A stretch of DNA of 64,000 nt from CALLMM01 sp964429855 (GCA_964429855.1 CAYSDM010000003.1:1-64000), one strand, 5' to 3'. Shown: positions 16,487 to 26,318, counted from the first letter of the stretch. Program-made: numbers and translations. The notes: a model not told the origin generated them from the sequence alone.

Positions 16487-19225
16487 TTATCCAATCACGA
16501 CATTGACCAGTTTGCCGGGAACAACAATCACATTACGGATCTGTTTGCCGTTTAGCATCTCCTGAACCTTGCTGCTGGCAAGGGCAATCTGCTTCAGCGT
16601 CTCATTATCCGAGTTGGCTGGAACCTGAATACGATCACGCAGCTTGCCGTTTACCTGTACAACCAGCGTAATCTCCTCCTGTGCGGCAATGGAGGGATCA
16701 TAGTCGGGCCAGCTTGCATGATAGGTTGTCCCGGATTTACCCATTCGCTCCCAGATCTCATCGCTCAGATGCGGCGTGAAGGGAGCCAGCATCAGAACAA
16801 GGTTCTCCAACGCTTCGGATAGCGCCACTGGATCAGCGGTAAGAGCGCCTTCTCCATCTACCGGTCGGTAGGCGTAGAGATCGTTCACCAGTTCCATCAG
16901 CGCGGCGATGGCAGTATTGAAGCGGAAGTTCTCAATATCATCCGCCACCTTTGCATTGGTCTGATGAACCTTGCGGCGAATATTTCGTGTCGAATCGTTG
17001 TTCACAAGATTCGGCAGCGCTTCCTGCCAGTCGGAGCGATATTGCGGCAATACGCTCATTATCCAGCGCCAGACGCGATTGACATACCGGAACGAGCCGT
17101 AGATTCCATCCTCGCTCCATTGAACCGGGTCTTCAAAAGGGGCGACAAACATCTCATAGACACGCAGGCTGTCTGCGCCGTATCTATCCGCCACCTCATC
17201 GGGGACAACCACATTCCCCTTCGATTTAGACATGCGCGTCCATCTGGGAACGACTCCATACTCCGACTCGATTTGACCCTGGATCACCTCACGCTCTTTT
17301 GCGCTTGCCCACTCCTTCACCCTCTGCCAGATCGGGTGATCCGAAGTGTAGGGTTCGCGCTCCTTTGGGCTCAGGATGATCCAGTCAATGACCGTCTCAT
17401 CCTCCTCTTCCGAAGCGATTCCTTCGCCTTCGCGCGGTCTGCGCCCCAGTGTCAGCGCAAGCATATCTCCCTGATGCCGCAGGGTATGAAACGGTTCCGT
17501 AAAACCAACCAGACCGGCATCATACATCACTTTCACCCAGAAGCGGGCATAGAGCAGATGCATGACGGAGTGCTCTTTGCCGCCGGTATACAGATCTACG
17601 GGCAGCCAGAAGTCAATCTTTTCGCGAGAGGCAAACGACTCCTGGTTGTGGGGGTCGGCAAAGCGCAGGAAATACCAGGAGGAGCAGGCAAAGCCTCCCA
17701 TCGTATCGGTCTCTCGCTTCGCCGTTCCTCCGCACTGAGGGCAGGTTGTGTGAACGAACTCCGGAATGGTCGCCAATGGGGACTCTCCCGTTCCCGATGG
17801 CTGATAGTTGTCTACATCTGGCAGCAGTACAGGCAGTTGATCTTCTGGAACGGCAACGACTCCGCAGGATGAACAGTGAACGATGGGAATAGGCGCGCCC
17901 CAGTAGCGTTGTCGGCTGATCAGCCAGTCACGTAGTTTATAGTTTATCCTGCCCTCTCCAACGCCCTGCTCCTCCAGCCACTGAATGACCGATTGCACTG
18001 TCTCCTTATTGTTGGGCAACCCTTCAAATGGATAGCCGTCTACACGGGCTTCGGAGCCAGGAGTGAATTTGCGCATGACTCCTTCGTGCGGAAGAGCCTC
18101 CGTCATCGCTTCTCCGGACGAAGGTCCGTCTGGTGTGGCGTAGACCAGTTCGATCTTCAGCCCGTATTTACGGGCAAACTCAAAGTCGCGCTGATCGTGC
18201 GCGGGAACCGCCATGATCGCTCCGGTACCATATCCCATCAGCACATAGTCCGCAATCCAGATCGGAATCTGCTCGCCATTCACCGGATTGAGGGCATACG
18301 CCCCGATGAATACACCGGTTTTGGCTCGCTCCGCATTCTGGCGATCTATTTCGGTGGTCGCTTTCGCCCGTTGAATATAATCCTTCACCTCCGCGCGCTG
18401 TTCAGGAGCCGTAAGGGTTTCCACCAGAGGATGCTCCGGAGCCAGCACCATAAATGTCGCGCCCCAGAGCGTATCCGGTCGCGTGGTGAAGACACGGATG
18501 ACACTCTCCGACCCGATAACCGGAAAGTCCACCTCCGCGCCTTCGCTGCGCCCGATCCACTCCCGCTGCATCTGCTTCGTGCCTTCGGGCCAGTTTATCT
18601 GATCCAGATCCCTCAGCAGTCTCTCCGCATACTCGGTAATCTTGAAAAACCACTGCGGCATCAACCGCTTCTCAACCACCGAGTCGCAGCGCCAGCAGCG
18701 CCCCTCTTTGACCTCTTCATTCGCCAATCCAGTTTTGCAGACAGGACACCAGTTGATCGGCGCTTCCGAACGATATGCCAGTCCGCGATGAAACAGAAGC
18801 AGGAAGAACCACTGGGTCCAGCGATAGTACTCCGGCAGACTGGAGTTGATTTCGCGGTCCCAGTCGTAGGTTGCGCCAATCCGTTTCAGGGTTCGCCGAT
18901 AGTTGGCGGCGTACTCCGGAACCATCTCGCGAGGGTTTCGCCCTCGTTTGATCGCTTCGTTCTCTGCAGGCTGACCGAACGCATCCCACCCCATCGGATG
19001 CAGCACATTGAAACCGCGCATACTTTTGAAACGACAGAAAGCGTCGGTCGGTCCGTAGTTTTTCACATGCCCTACCGACAGACCGGCTCCAGAGGGGTAC
19101 GGAAACATCTCCAGCACATAGAATTTGGGCTTGTCCGAATCGTCCGGCGCCCGGAAGGTCTTTTCACTCTCCCACCGCGCCTGCCATTTCGCTTCTATCT
19201 CGCGAAAGTTGTATCGCTCATCCAT
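16487..19225 (-). CDS. leuS: Leucine--tRNA ligase
   Basis: A class Ia synthetase of 912 residues that charges tRNA-Leu. It contains the catalytic Rossmann core, the CP1 editing domain (TTRPDTLWGATFMVLAPEHP; editing Asp region YGTGAIMAVPAHDQRD), zinc-type Cys pairs (CPVC...CWRC), a leucine-specific insert just before RMSKSKGN (residues 664-671), and an anticodon and C-terminal domain. The HIGH motif reads SVGH (50-53): the first His, normally HxGH in LeuRS, is Ser here, encoded TCG. ATG at 19225 has GAGG 8 nt upstream and a near-consensus promoter. First gene of leuS-ankyrin-asnS. Confidence 0.96.
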   Translation of the reverse strand: MDERYNFREIEAKWQARWESEKTFRAPDDSDKPKFYVLEMFPYPSGAGLSVGHVKNYGPTDAFCRFKSMRGFNVLHPMGWDAFGQPAENEAIKRGRNPREMVPEYAANYRRTLKRIGATYDWDREINSSLPEYYRWTQWFFLLLFHRGLAYRSEAPINWCPVCKTGLANEEVKEGRCWRCDSVVEKRLMPQWFFKITEYAERLLRDLDQINWPEGTKQMQREWIGRSEGAEVDFPVIGSESVIRVFTTRPDTLWGATFMVLAPEHPLVETLTAPEQRAEVKDYIQRAKATTEIDRQNAERAKTGVFIGAYALNPVNGEQIPIWIADYVLMGYGTGAIMAVPAHDQRDFEFARKYGLKIELVYATPDGPSSGEAMTEALPHEGVMRKFTPGSEARVDGYPFEGLPNNKETVQSVIQWLEEQGVGEGRINYKLRDWLISRQRYWGAPIPIVHCSSCGVVAVPEDQLPVLLPDVDNYQPSGTGESPLATIPEFVHTTCPQCGGTAKRETDTMGGFACSSWYFLRFADPHNQESFASREKIDFWLPVDLYTGGKEHSVMHLLYARFWVKVMYDAGLVGFTEPFHTLRHQGDMLALTLGRRPREGEGIASEEEDETVIDWIILSPKEREPYTSDHPIWQRVKEWASAKEREVIQGQIESEYGVVPRWTRMSKSKGNVVVPDEVADRYGADSLRVYEMFVAPFEDPVQWSEDGIYGSFRYVNRVWRWIMSVLPQYRSDWQEALPNLVNNDSTRNIRRKVHQTNAKVADDIENFRFNTAIAALMELVNDLYAYRPVDGEGALTADPVALSEALENLVLMLAPFTPHLSDEIWERMGKSGTTYHASWPDYDPSIAAQEEITLVVQVNGKLRDRIQVPANSDNETLKQIALASSKVQEMLNGKQIRNVIVVPGKLVNVVIG

Positions 19226-19253
19226 TAAAAAATCCTCGTTAGAATCTGGGCAT

Positions 19254-19283
19254 ATTATAGTGGCAAGTCTGCCCCGGCGTCAA
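19254..19283 (-). promoter_or_regulatory. Sigma-70-type promoter of the leuS-ankyrin-asnS operon
   Basis: On the minus strand, TTGACG (19278-19283), an 18-bp spacer and a perfect TATAAT (19254-19259) lie 28 nt before the leuS ATG. No T-box-like leader fits in this short distance. Confidence 0.7.
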
Positions 19284-19293
19284 TTTCGATTGC

Positions 19294-20019
19294 TTAAAAG
19301 ATACCCCCTGGTCGCGCATAGATCGCTAACACATCGAATGCGAGCGCTATCGCCCAGTGCAGTGCAAAGCAGGGAAGAAACGAACGACAGCGCACTGCCA
19401 GCCAACCCATAATCAGCCCTCCCGGAAACGAACTGATCATCTCCAACGGCGGCTTGCCTATGTGCATAATCCCGAATCCCACTGCCTGAAGCACAATGGC
19501 AGTCGGGTATCCGAAAGCGCGCGCCAGTCCGAAGGTGAGAAATCCCCGGTAAAAGAACTCCCAGGCGAACATATAGAATCCATAGGATAGTTCGTAGTAA
19601 AAAAAATAAGACCAGGACTGCCCGGCTTGTGGCTGGATCGGATAGTAGTTTTGAAACTGCGGAGACCGAGAGGCAATCAGCATCACCGGAACCATCACGA
19701 GGAAGAAAAGATAGCCAATGCGAGACGACTTTGCGGTTGGCGGCTGAAACCCAAATTCGGAAACGTTCTCCCGCAGCGCGCCAAAGAGGAGAATGAAGGG
19801 AGGAAATAACAGCAGCCCGATATTGACAAGCAGGTACTCCTCCCAGACCCTATAGGCAGGCGCTGACGGGAGAGACCATACGGAATAAGACTGACTGTTA
19901 TATCGGGTCAGATAGACGATAATCCCCAGCCCGACCGAAAGAGTGGACAGGGTTGCGATCCAGTCTTTGCGAGTTCGCGTCGGTTTTCGCGCATGATCAC
20001 TCTCTTCGATCTGACTCAC
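19294..20019 (-). CDS. CPBP-family intramembrane metalloprotease
   Basis: A 241-residue protein with about six to eight membrane helices and the CPBP/Abi (CAAX-protease-like) signatures: motif 1 WEFFYRGFL, motif 2 FGIMHIG and motif 3 HWAIAL. In the usual EExxxR motif the first Glu is Trp here, a variant I recall in other bacterial CPBP members, so activity is likely but not certain. Bacterial homologues act in bacteriocin self-immunity, peptide processing or unknown roles. The start overlaps the stop of the upstream amidohydrolase gene by 4 bp (ATGA), so translation is coupled. Confidence 0.85.
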   Translation of the reverse strand: MSQIEESDHARKPTRTRKDWIATLSTLSVGLGIIVYLTRYNSQSYSVWSLPSAPAYRVWEEYLLVNIGLLLFPPFILLFGALRENVSEFGFQPPTAKSSRIGYLFFLVMVPVMLIASRSPQFQNYYPIQPQAGQSWSYFFYYELSYGFYMFAWEFFYRGFLTFGLARAFGYPTAIVLQAVGFGIMHIGKPPLEMISSFPGGLIMGWLAVRCRSFLPCFALHWAIALAFDVLAIYARPGGIF

Positions 20020-21383
20020 GGCTGGCTGCGCCTCCTCAATTTACCGGCAGCTTTCCGAAACCGATCACGTGACGCATTCAGGTTTAGTCGGGTAGATACT
20101 CCGTTATCATACAGTGTCTCTCCGGCGACCATCGTCATGACAACATCTCTCGCTCCCGCCGAATAGACCAGCGCGCTGTACGGATCATAGACTGGCATCA
20201 TACCCGGGGAATCTGCTCGAACAGCGATAATATCCGCCTGTTTCCCCGCTTCAAGACTTCCGATCATCCGATCCAGTCCCAGCGCACGCGCCCCGCCCAT
20301 TGTGGCCATCTCCACCATCTCTCTGGCTCCCGGCGACTCAATCGAGCGTTTGCGCCCGCGCTGCATCAATACCGCAAAACGCATCTCCTCAAATAGATCC
20401 ATCGTATTGTTGGACGCCATGCTGTCCGATCCCAGTCCGATTCGCGGGGGGGAGGCAGGATAGCACTGCTGCAGCAGACCGATGGAAGCGACCCCGTTGC
20501 CCAGTTTTGCATTGGACTTGGGACAGTATGCCCAGGCAGTTCCGGTCTGTTCAATCAGAGCGCGGTCCGAGGCGGATAGCTGAACGCCATGTACCAGAAG
20601 GGTCTTCTCTGAAAGCAATCCGAGAGAGTGGAGATAAGCGATAGATGAGATGCCCGGAGCCTGCCATTTTATGCCTCTCCGCAGGAACATCTCCGCAAAG
20701 TGACCGGTTCCATCCCGAATCAACTGCGATTCTGCCAGCGATTCAGCGGCATGAGTGCAGACAGGCAGTCCATTCTCATGAGCGTAGTTCGTAACAGCAC
20801 GAAATAGATCCGGGCGAACGGTATAGGGTGCGTGAGGAGAGACTCCGACTTTCAGGTGTGAGCCTGCCGCCTGCCACGTCAAGGCGCGTACCTTGTAAGT
20901 CAGATCCGCTATGATCTGAGCGGTTGTCTGCTGCTCATCAATACCGAACACCTCTTGATAGATGATCCCGCGCAGTCCCGCTCTCTTCGCGGCAATCATC
21001 GAGGCCCCACATGGCGAACAATCTCCGATCGTCGTCACCCCTCCGGCGACCGCCTCCATTGCGCCAAAAGTGGCAGAGGCAACGTAGTCCTCTTCCACCA
21101 GAATTTCAGAACAGGCTACCAGTTCTCTTATCCACTGAAAAAACTCACGATCCTCAATCAAGCCTCGCAGGATCGTGATATCTAGATGTGTATGGACGTT
21201 CACCAGTCCAGGCATCAGGATTGCCTCGCCGAAGTCCCGCGCATCCGATACGGGTATGCCGTCAATCGGTAAGGGACGCGCCTCAATAATCTTCCCCTCT
21301 TCCAGTACGATTTCGCCGTTTTCGATGGGAGGCGAGGAGATGGGAAGAACCCAGTCTGCGCGAATTCGTTGAGGTTCCGGCAT
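20016..21383 (-). CDS. Amidohydrolase, MTA/SAH-deaminase-like (ATZ/TRZ family)
   Basis: A 455-residue metal-dependent deaminase/hydrolase. The composite beta domain flanks a TIM barrel with metal ligands H64/H66 (VNVHTHLD), the substrate loop SPHAPYTV, HAAES, LLVHGV and GLGSDSMASNNTMDLFEEMR. This set is typical of the S-adenosylhomocysteine/methylthioadenosine deaminase and related guanine or aminofutalosine deaminase group; the exact substrate cannot be read from sequence. ATG at 21383 begins a normal N terminus. It overlaps the CPBP protease gene by 4 bp and follows a pseudopilin gene by 16 nt, so the three may be co-transcribed. Confidence 0.88.
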   Translation of the reverse strand: MPEPQRIRADWVLPISSPPIENGEIVLEEGKIIEARPLPIDGIPVSDARDFGEAILMPGLVNVHTHLDITILRGLIEDREFFQWIRELVACSEILVEEDYVASATFGAMEAVAGGVTTIGDCSPCGASMIAAKRAGLRGIIYQEVFGIDEQQTTAQIIADLTYKVRALTWQAAGSHLKVGVSPHAPYTVRPDLFRAVTNYAHENGLPVCTHAAESLAESQLIRDGTGHFAEMFLRRGIKWQAPGISSIAYLHSLGLLSEKTLLVHGVQLSASDRALIEQTGTAWAYCPKSNAKLGNGVASIGLLQQCYPASPPRIGLGSDSMASNNTMDLFEEMRFAVLMQRGRKRSIESPGAREMVEMATMGGARALGLDRMIGSLEAGKQADIIAVRADSPGMMPVYDPYSALVYSAGARDVVMTMVAGETLYDNGVSTRLNLNASRDRFRKAAGKLRRRSQP

Positions 21384-21399
21384 GATGCGGTGGTCTCGA

Positions 21400-22044
21400 T
21401 CAGAGGGGAGTGAACCAGAGTTGGTCTATCTGTCCGCGACTCAGGTTCTTGACGTGCCCGTCTCCGTGCAGAACATTATATCGCAAATGATTGAAGATAT
21501 AACCGCCATGCCACTTTCCGGCCGCATCAAATAACACATTCACCTGAGTTGGCTGTTGAAAACTGGCTTCCCCCATTCGTCGAAAGGATATCTCCGTTCG
21601 ATAGTTATAACTGGTTCCAAACTTATCGTAACTGGACGGACTGGCGTCTAAAGGGGTACCGTTAAAATCCTCTACATCATAGCCAGTATCGGAAGGACAA
21701 CGAAAGATAGCGCTGGATTTAATATAGGGCTGCAGAGTCTCATGCAGTAGAGGCATAAAGGGAATTAGCGCCTGATAATGCGGAAAAGCATTCCAGATCT
21801 GCGGCGTATACTTATCGGTCGGGTCTACGGCGTAAGGGTAAAGTTCATCATGATCCTGTGCATACATACGGATCGCAAGACCGATCTGCCGGAGATTGGA
21901 GACGCAGTTTATCTCTCTTGCCTTTCCTCGCGCGGTGGCAAAGACCGGAAACAGCAGCGCTGCCAGCAGGGTGATTATAGCGATAACGACCAGCAGTTCT
22001 ATCAGGGTAAATGCACGACAGCGAAACATATTTTTCATCTTCAC
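21400..22044 (-). CDS. Pseudopilin-like protein of the H-x-G-D-G-H type
   Basis: The 214-residue protein has a basic leader and prepilin cleavage motif RA|FTLIELLVVIAIITLLAAL, with Ala rather than Gly before the cut and Glu at mature position 5. The globular part has INCVSNLRQIGLAIRMYAQDHD, FRCPSD and the C-terminal VLHGDGHVKNL signature of the abundant Planctomycetota/Armatimonadota prepilin-like proteins. These are exported and probably assembled or displayed at the cell surface; function is unknown. The longest start is GTG at 22044; an ATG at 22038 is equally possible and neither has a strong ribosome site. Confidence 0.85.
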   Translation of the reverse strand: MKMKNMFRCRAFTLIELLVVIAIITLLAALLFPVFATARGKAREINCVSNLRQIGLAIRMYAQDHDELYPYAVDPTDKYTPQIWNAFPHYQALIPFMPLLHETLQPYIKSSAIFRCPSDTGYDVEDFNGTPLDASPSSYDKFGTSYNYRTEISFRRMGEASFQQPTQVNVLFDAAGKWHGGYIFNHLRYNVLHGDGHVKNLSRGQIDQLWFTPL

Positions 22045-22092
22045 ACCGAATGTAGAGATGACTCTTATGATATATGCAATTACGCAGAAAAG

Positions 22093-22785
22093 TCAAACTG
22101 AGGACGATGCGGATGACGACCCACTGGAGGTCTCCAGTTCACCATCGCGCATCTGAAAGACCCTATCCGCCCCTATCAACATTTCGGGATCATGCGTCAC
22201 CACGATCACCACTCCTCGATCCCGATATGACATGAGAAGATCCATCACGGTATGTCCGTTTTTATGATCTAGCGCAGCGGTCGGTTCATCCGCAAAGATG
22301 ACCTGAGGATTGTTTATCATCGCTCTAGCTACACAGACTCGCTGACGCTCTCCACCGGAGAGATGATAGGGATATTTATCCTTGAGATGCGCAATATGAA
22401 GAGTTTCGAGTAGTTCTCGCGCACGCTCTGAAGAAGCGTTATCGCTTTGTGGAGCCGCCGTCAGCACATTCTCTACTGCAGTTAGATAGTTAAGTAGAAA
22501 AGGCTGTTGAAACACGAATCCAAAACTGTCGCGCCGTAACTGGGTAATCTCCCGCTCTTTCATCGGATGATACCGGCGATCCCGAAAGAAGACCTCTCCG
22601 GCGGTGGTTCGTTTCAAACCGCTGAGTAGATAGAGCAGCGAGGATTTACCCGAACCGGACGGCCCCATGATTCCGAAGAAACCGCGTTCCGGTATCTCCA
22701 GTGTAACATCGCGAACCGCATAGTTGGTTATATCGCCATCCGAATAGGCAAGACTGACATTGCAGGCGCGTATTGCCGAAGACAC
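22093..22785 (-). CDS. ABC transporter ATPase, LolD/MacB type
   Basis: The 230-residue ATPase has Walker A GPSGSGKS, Q loop FVFQQPFLL, signature LSGGERQRV, Walker B VIFADEPTAALD and H loop VVTHDPEM. The LSGGERQRV form and small size place it with LolD/MacB/FtsE-type proteins that drive mechanotransmission rather than transport through the permease. It lies 11 nt after its permease gene. The substrate could be a lipoprotein, peptide, antibiotic or envelope component. Confidence 0.93.
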   Translation of the reverse strand: MSSAIRACNVSLAYSDGDITNYAVRDVTLEIPERGFFGIMGPSGSGKSSLLYLLSGLKRTTAGEVFFRDRRYHPMKEREITQLRRDSFGFVFQQPFLLNYLTAVENVLTAAPQSDNASSERARELLETLHIAHLKDKYPYHLSGGERQRVCVARAMINNPQVIFADEPTAALDHKNGHTVMDLLMSYRDRGVVIVVTHDPEMLIGADRVFQMRDGELETSSGSSSASSSV

Positions 22786-22796
22786 GGTATCTTCCT

Positions 22797-23939
22797 CTAC
22801 TGCCTTCGTTCGATAATACTGACAGGATCAAGATTGCGAAGATGACGCCAGATTGCGAACAGCGCGAAAGCGGAAATAGCAATCGGAAACGGAAACGTGA
22901 AGCGATAGGCGTATAGATCGAATGGGTTCAGAATTAACCCTCTCGGCTCCATGATGATCTCTCGAATTCCGACAAGCAGGATGATGGTCAGAAGGGAACC
23001 CAGCAACCATCCGATAACGCACAGCAGAGCCGTTTCACCCAGCGCGCGAAAAAGCAGCCCTCTGCGTTGATAGCCAATCGCCGCCAGAGTCGCAAACTCT
23101 GGAAGCCGCTGCATAAAGTAGATATTGGAGAGCATTCCGGTAAGAAACGCGATGGAGAAAACGATGATTCCGATAACAACGGACATTATTAGATAGAGGT
23201 TCGAAAGAGCATCGCGCGTATCGCGCACCAATTTCGCATAGGTCCAGGTTCTTGCCTCGATATCCGGGATCGCTTTTTCGAGGGATGAATCAAGAACTTG
23301 CTGCTGTGCCACATCCCTGGACATCACGATAAATCCCTGCGGAGCAACCGGGAAATTATCCTGTATGAAAGATTCGGAGGTTATCGCCAACCAGACTGGT
23401 CCATTGAATGTGCCCACCAGACGCGCAGGAATCGGCGAAAAGCTGTCCTCAATCTCCGGTTTTAGAACGACATCCCCCAGTTTCAGATTCTTATTACGAG
23501 CCATCTCCACCGAAAGCGCAACCTCCGGCGCGCCAGAAGTCGGCAATCGCCCTGAAACCATGATCAGTCTGCATCGCTCCATCACGCGCTTCTGTCCCTC
23601 CGAAGATAGACCGAAGATGACGGTGGGGAAACGACCGAAAACCGTTTTTACTGTTGTGAATGCCGGTCGAATAGAATAGACCTCTCCTGTCATAGGATTG
23701 GAATGAATGGCTTTCTTAGTCGAGTCCGGTACCGTTAGCGTACCTCTGGGAGTCACCACCATGAAGTATTTTTGATAGCCGTACATGGTCATCACAGTCA
23801 GGTCAATGCTGGTAATAATCGTGGCGATGCTGGTAACGAGCGCAACCGACACCACGATGACGAAGAGAACTGGGATCGTTCTTCCGGGGTTACGACGGAA
23901 ATATATCCAGGGCGAGAGCGGATGTTTTATCTGCCTCAT
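22797..23939 (-). CDS. FtsX/MacB-like ABC transporter permease
   Basis: The 380-residue protein has one N-terminal membrane helix (TIPVLFVIVVSVALVTSIATII), a long extracytoplasmic domain (residues about 45-255) and three C-terminal helices (LIMSVVIGIIVFSIAFLTGML; ALLCVIGWLLGSLLTIILLV; IAISAFALFAIW). This is the four-helix MacB/LolC-type FtsX topology. The motif FATLAAIGYQRRGLLFRALGE is the typical coupling-helix region. It pairs with the ATPase 11 nt downstream. No membrane-fusion protein or outer-membrane partner is adjacent. Divergent from the deacylase gene, so the 104-nt gap should hold both promoters. Confidence 0.88.
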   Translation of the reverse strand: MRQIKHPLSPWIYFRRNPGRTIPVLFVIVVSVALVTSIATIITSIDLTVMTMYGYQKYFMVVTPRGTLTVPDSTKKAIHSNPMTGEVYSIRPAFTTVKTVFGRFPTVIFGLSSEGQKRVMERCRLIMVSGRLPTSGAPEVALSVEMARNKNLKLGDVVLKPEIEDSFSPIPARLVGTFNGPVWLAITSESFIQDNFPVAPQGFIVMSRDVAQQQVLDSSLEKAIPDIEARTWTYAKLVRDTRDALSNLYLIMSVVIGIIVFSIAFLTGMLSNIYFMQRLPEFATLAAIGYQRRGLLFRALGETALLCVIGWLLGSLLTIILLVGIREIIMEPRGLILNPFDLYAYRFTFPFPIAISAFALFAIWRHLRNLDPVSIIERRQ

Positions 23940-24043
23940 TCCTTATCACCGATAACAATCTGAAGGGTATACTCGTATCACCTGTTACAACTCACTCTAC
24001 GCGAAACCAGGCGCACAATGCGCCGTTCTGGAAGAAAACCCTT

Positions 24044-25657
24044 ATGCAAGCCTCAACTCCAATGGATATTGTAATTTCTGGCGGAATGGTAATTGACGCC
24101 ATCGAGGACGAACCTTTTCAGGCGGACATTGGAATCGTGGATGATCGAATCGCGGTCATCGGCGATCTTTCCGATGCGCACGCCGGGAGAAAAATTGACG
24201 CCTCCGGCTTACATATCGCCCCCGGTTTCGTGGATATTCATACGCATTCCGATATTTCCGTCATGTTTCACCCACAGATGGAGAGCATTATCTCTCAGGG
24301 CGTCACCACACAGGTTGTCGGGAACTGCTCGCTCTGTCTGGGACTTGCGACCGATGACGATGTGTTTGCGTTTGAAAAACGATGGCTGGGTGTGCACGGC
24401 GCAAAAATATCCTGGGAGACGCTGGCGGAACATCTGCGTCATGTCGAGGAGAATGGTGTCGCGACCAACTATATCATGCTTGCCGGGCAGGGGACGCTTC
24501 GCAAGCGCGTCATCGGAATCGAGAATCGGGCAGCCACTGCGGATGAGATGGAAAAGATGAAGTCCCTGTTGGCTTCCGCGCTGGAATCGGGAGCCTGGGG
24601 CATCTCTACCGGGCTGGAGTATACTCCTTCCGGCTATGCCAATGTGGAAGAACTGGCGGAACTGAGTCGCGTTGCGGGCAAATACGGAGGCTTTTATGCA
24701 ACGCATCTTCGCAATGAGGGCGACCTGCTTCTGGAGGCGGTCGCGGAGGCGATTGAGGTTGGAGAGAGGGCAGGCGTTCCGGTTCAGTTGTCCCATCACA
24801 AAGCGGAAGGCGAACGAAACTGGGGGAAAGTTCAGGAGACGCTTCAGATGGTGGAGGCTGCCAGAGCGCGCGGCGTGGATGTGCAGTTGGATCAGTATCC
24901 GTATACTGCTTTTCAGACCAGCATGAGCGTTCAGTTCCTGCCCGCCTGGGCAAATGCAGGCGATAATGACACGGTGCTTCGAAGATTAATTGATCCTGAA
25001 CAGCGACACTTGATTCTGTCGGATATCCGAACCAATCACGCCGATTGGGATGATCTCGGTCCCAACTCTCCCTGGAACCGGGTCGAGATTGGCGTGTGTC
25101 GGTCGAACCGATCCCTTCAGGGGCGCAGTATCGGCGATCTGGCGAGAGAAGCCTCCGTTAACCCGGTGGAGATGGTTCTGGATATCATCCTGCAGGAGCG
25201 CAACTTCATCAGCGCCATCAACTTTGCCATTTGCGAAGACGATGTCCTGTTCGTCATGCGCCATCCCCTGACAATGATCGGATCCGATGCGGTTGGCACT
25301 TCGCCGCGCGGCAGACTGGGTGAAGACCGTGTGCATCCGCGAAGTTATGGAACGTTTCCCCGCGTACTCGGACGATATGTTCGCGAGATGAACGCGCTGG
25401 CGGAGGTAACCGCCATCAAGAAGATGACCATCCTCCCTGCGGATCGCCTCGGACTATCAGATCGGGGTCGGCTTGTACCCGGTTGTTACGCTGATATTGT
25501 TGTCTATGATCCGAACAGCGTCGCAGACAATGCCACCTTCGCCGATCCGCACCGGTTCTCGTCCGGAATTGAGCGCGTACTGATCAACGGAAGGCTGGTC
25601 TGGGATCGCGGAGAGCCGACAGGTTCCTTGCCGGGGAAGGTGCTTCGTCGAACCTGA
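24044..25657 (+). CDS. N-acyl-D-amino-acid deacylase (D-aminoacylase) family
   Basis: A 537-residue amidohydrolase that splits N-acyl-D-amino acids. The beta domain MDIVISGGMVIDAI leads to metal ligands H66/H68 (FVDIHTHSD). VVGNCSLCLG, GISTGLEYTPSGYA, THLRNEGD, LSHHKAEG and a late GSDAVGTSPRGRLGEDRVHPRSYGTFPRVLG are all hallmarks of this family. It may scavenge D-amino acids from peptidoglycan or other D-peptides. ATG at 24044 has GGAAG 9 nt upstream; the next ATG (24062) has no ribosome site. It stands alone between divergent and convergent neighbours. Confidence 0.92.
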   Translation: MQASTPMDIVISGGMVIDAIEDEPFQADIGIVDDRIAVIGDLSDAHAGRKIDASGLHIAPGFVDIHTHSDISVMFHPQMESIISQGVTTQVVGNCSLCLGLATDDDVFAFEKRWLGVHGAKISWETLAEHLRHVEENGVATNYIMLAGQGTLRKRVIGIENRAATADEMEKMKSLLASALESGAWGISTGLEYTPSGYANVEELAELSRVAGKYGGFYATHLRNEGDLLLEAVAEAIEVGERAGVPVQLSHHKAEGERNWGKVQETLQMVEAARARGVDVQLDQYPYTAFQTSMSVQFLPAWANAGDNDTVLRRLIDPEQRHLILSDIRTNHADWDDLGPNSPWNRVEIGVCRSNRSLQGRSIGDLAREASVNPVEMVLDIILQERNFISAINFAICEDDVLFVMRHPLTMIGSDAVGTSPRGRLGEDRVHPRSYGTFPRVLGRYVREMNALAEVTAIKKMTILPADRLGLSDRGRLVPGCYADIVVYDPNSVADNATFADPHRFSSGIERVLINGRLVWDRGEPTGSLPGKVLRRT

Positions 25658-25670
25658 CAGCCGAGAAAAA

Positions 25671-26318
25671 CTACTCTCTACGATGATTCTCCACAACGGA
25701 AGAGTCAGGCGTTGTCTCATCCCTCTTTTTCTTCCTGAAATTACTCTCTGTACCGTTCAAGAGGCGTCGAATATTTGCGCGATGATTAAAAATTCCCAGA
25801 GTACAGATCGCTGAAGCAAACAGCAGGCGCACGATATCCCCCGGATGGAAAATCAGGGTCAATATCACCAGAGAGATGCAGGCAAGAATGGAACCAAGCG
25901 ATACATAACCACTCGCCAGGAGCGCTACTCCCCAGACAATCCACCCGCCTGCCCCAACCTTCCAAGATACTCCGAACAACACGCCCAGACCAGTCGCCAC
26001 GCCCTTGCCCCCTTTGAATCCCAGAAAGGGGGAGAAGGTATGTCCCAGGATCGCCATCAGTCCTGCAAGCACCTGCCACAGAACCGAGAGATGAAGCAGT
26101 TGGGCAGCCACCGGAGGAATAAGCCCCTTTAAAACGTCCAGGATGAAAACGACGATCCCGGCTTTTTTTCCGACAACGCGATAGACATTCGTCGCGCCGA
26201 TATTGCCGCTGCCATGCTGACGTACATCAATACCTGCCCACCATTTCGCAATGAGCAGCCCAACCGGGATCGCTCCAAGTAGATAACTGCCTGTCAGAAT
26301 CAGCATCGGTGTCATCAT
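25671..26318 (-). CDS. plsY: Acyl-phosphate glycerol-3-phosphate acyltransferase
   Basis: An integral membrane enzyme of 215 residues that moves an acyl group from acyl-phosphate to glycerol-3-phosphate, the first step of phospholipid synthesis in most bacteria. Family motifs are complete: SYLLGAIPVGLLIAKW, the catalytic GSGNIGATNVYR, LDVLKG and GHTFSPFLGFKGGKGVATGLG. About five membrane helices. The last 25 residues are a charged, probably disordered cytosolic tail. The start overlaps the glnE stop (26315-26317) by 3-4 bp, so it is coupled to the der-glnE operon. Confidence 0.95.
   Translation of the reverse strand: MMTPMLILTGSYLLGAIPVGLLIAKWWAGIDVRQHGSGNIGATNVYRVVGKKAGIVVFILDVLKGLIPPVAAQLLHLSVLWQVLAGLMAILGHTFSPFLGFKGGKGVATGLGVLFGVSWKVGAGGWIVWGVALLASGYVSLGSILACISLVILTLIFHPGDIVRLLFASAICTLGIFNHRANIRRLLNGTESNFRKKKRDETTPDSSVVENHRRE

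Noticed and set aside
17993..19228. 411-residue frame antisense to leuS
   Set aside because: leuS is unambiguous here; the antisense product shows no domain and is biased in composition.
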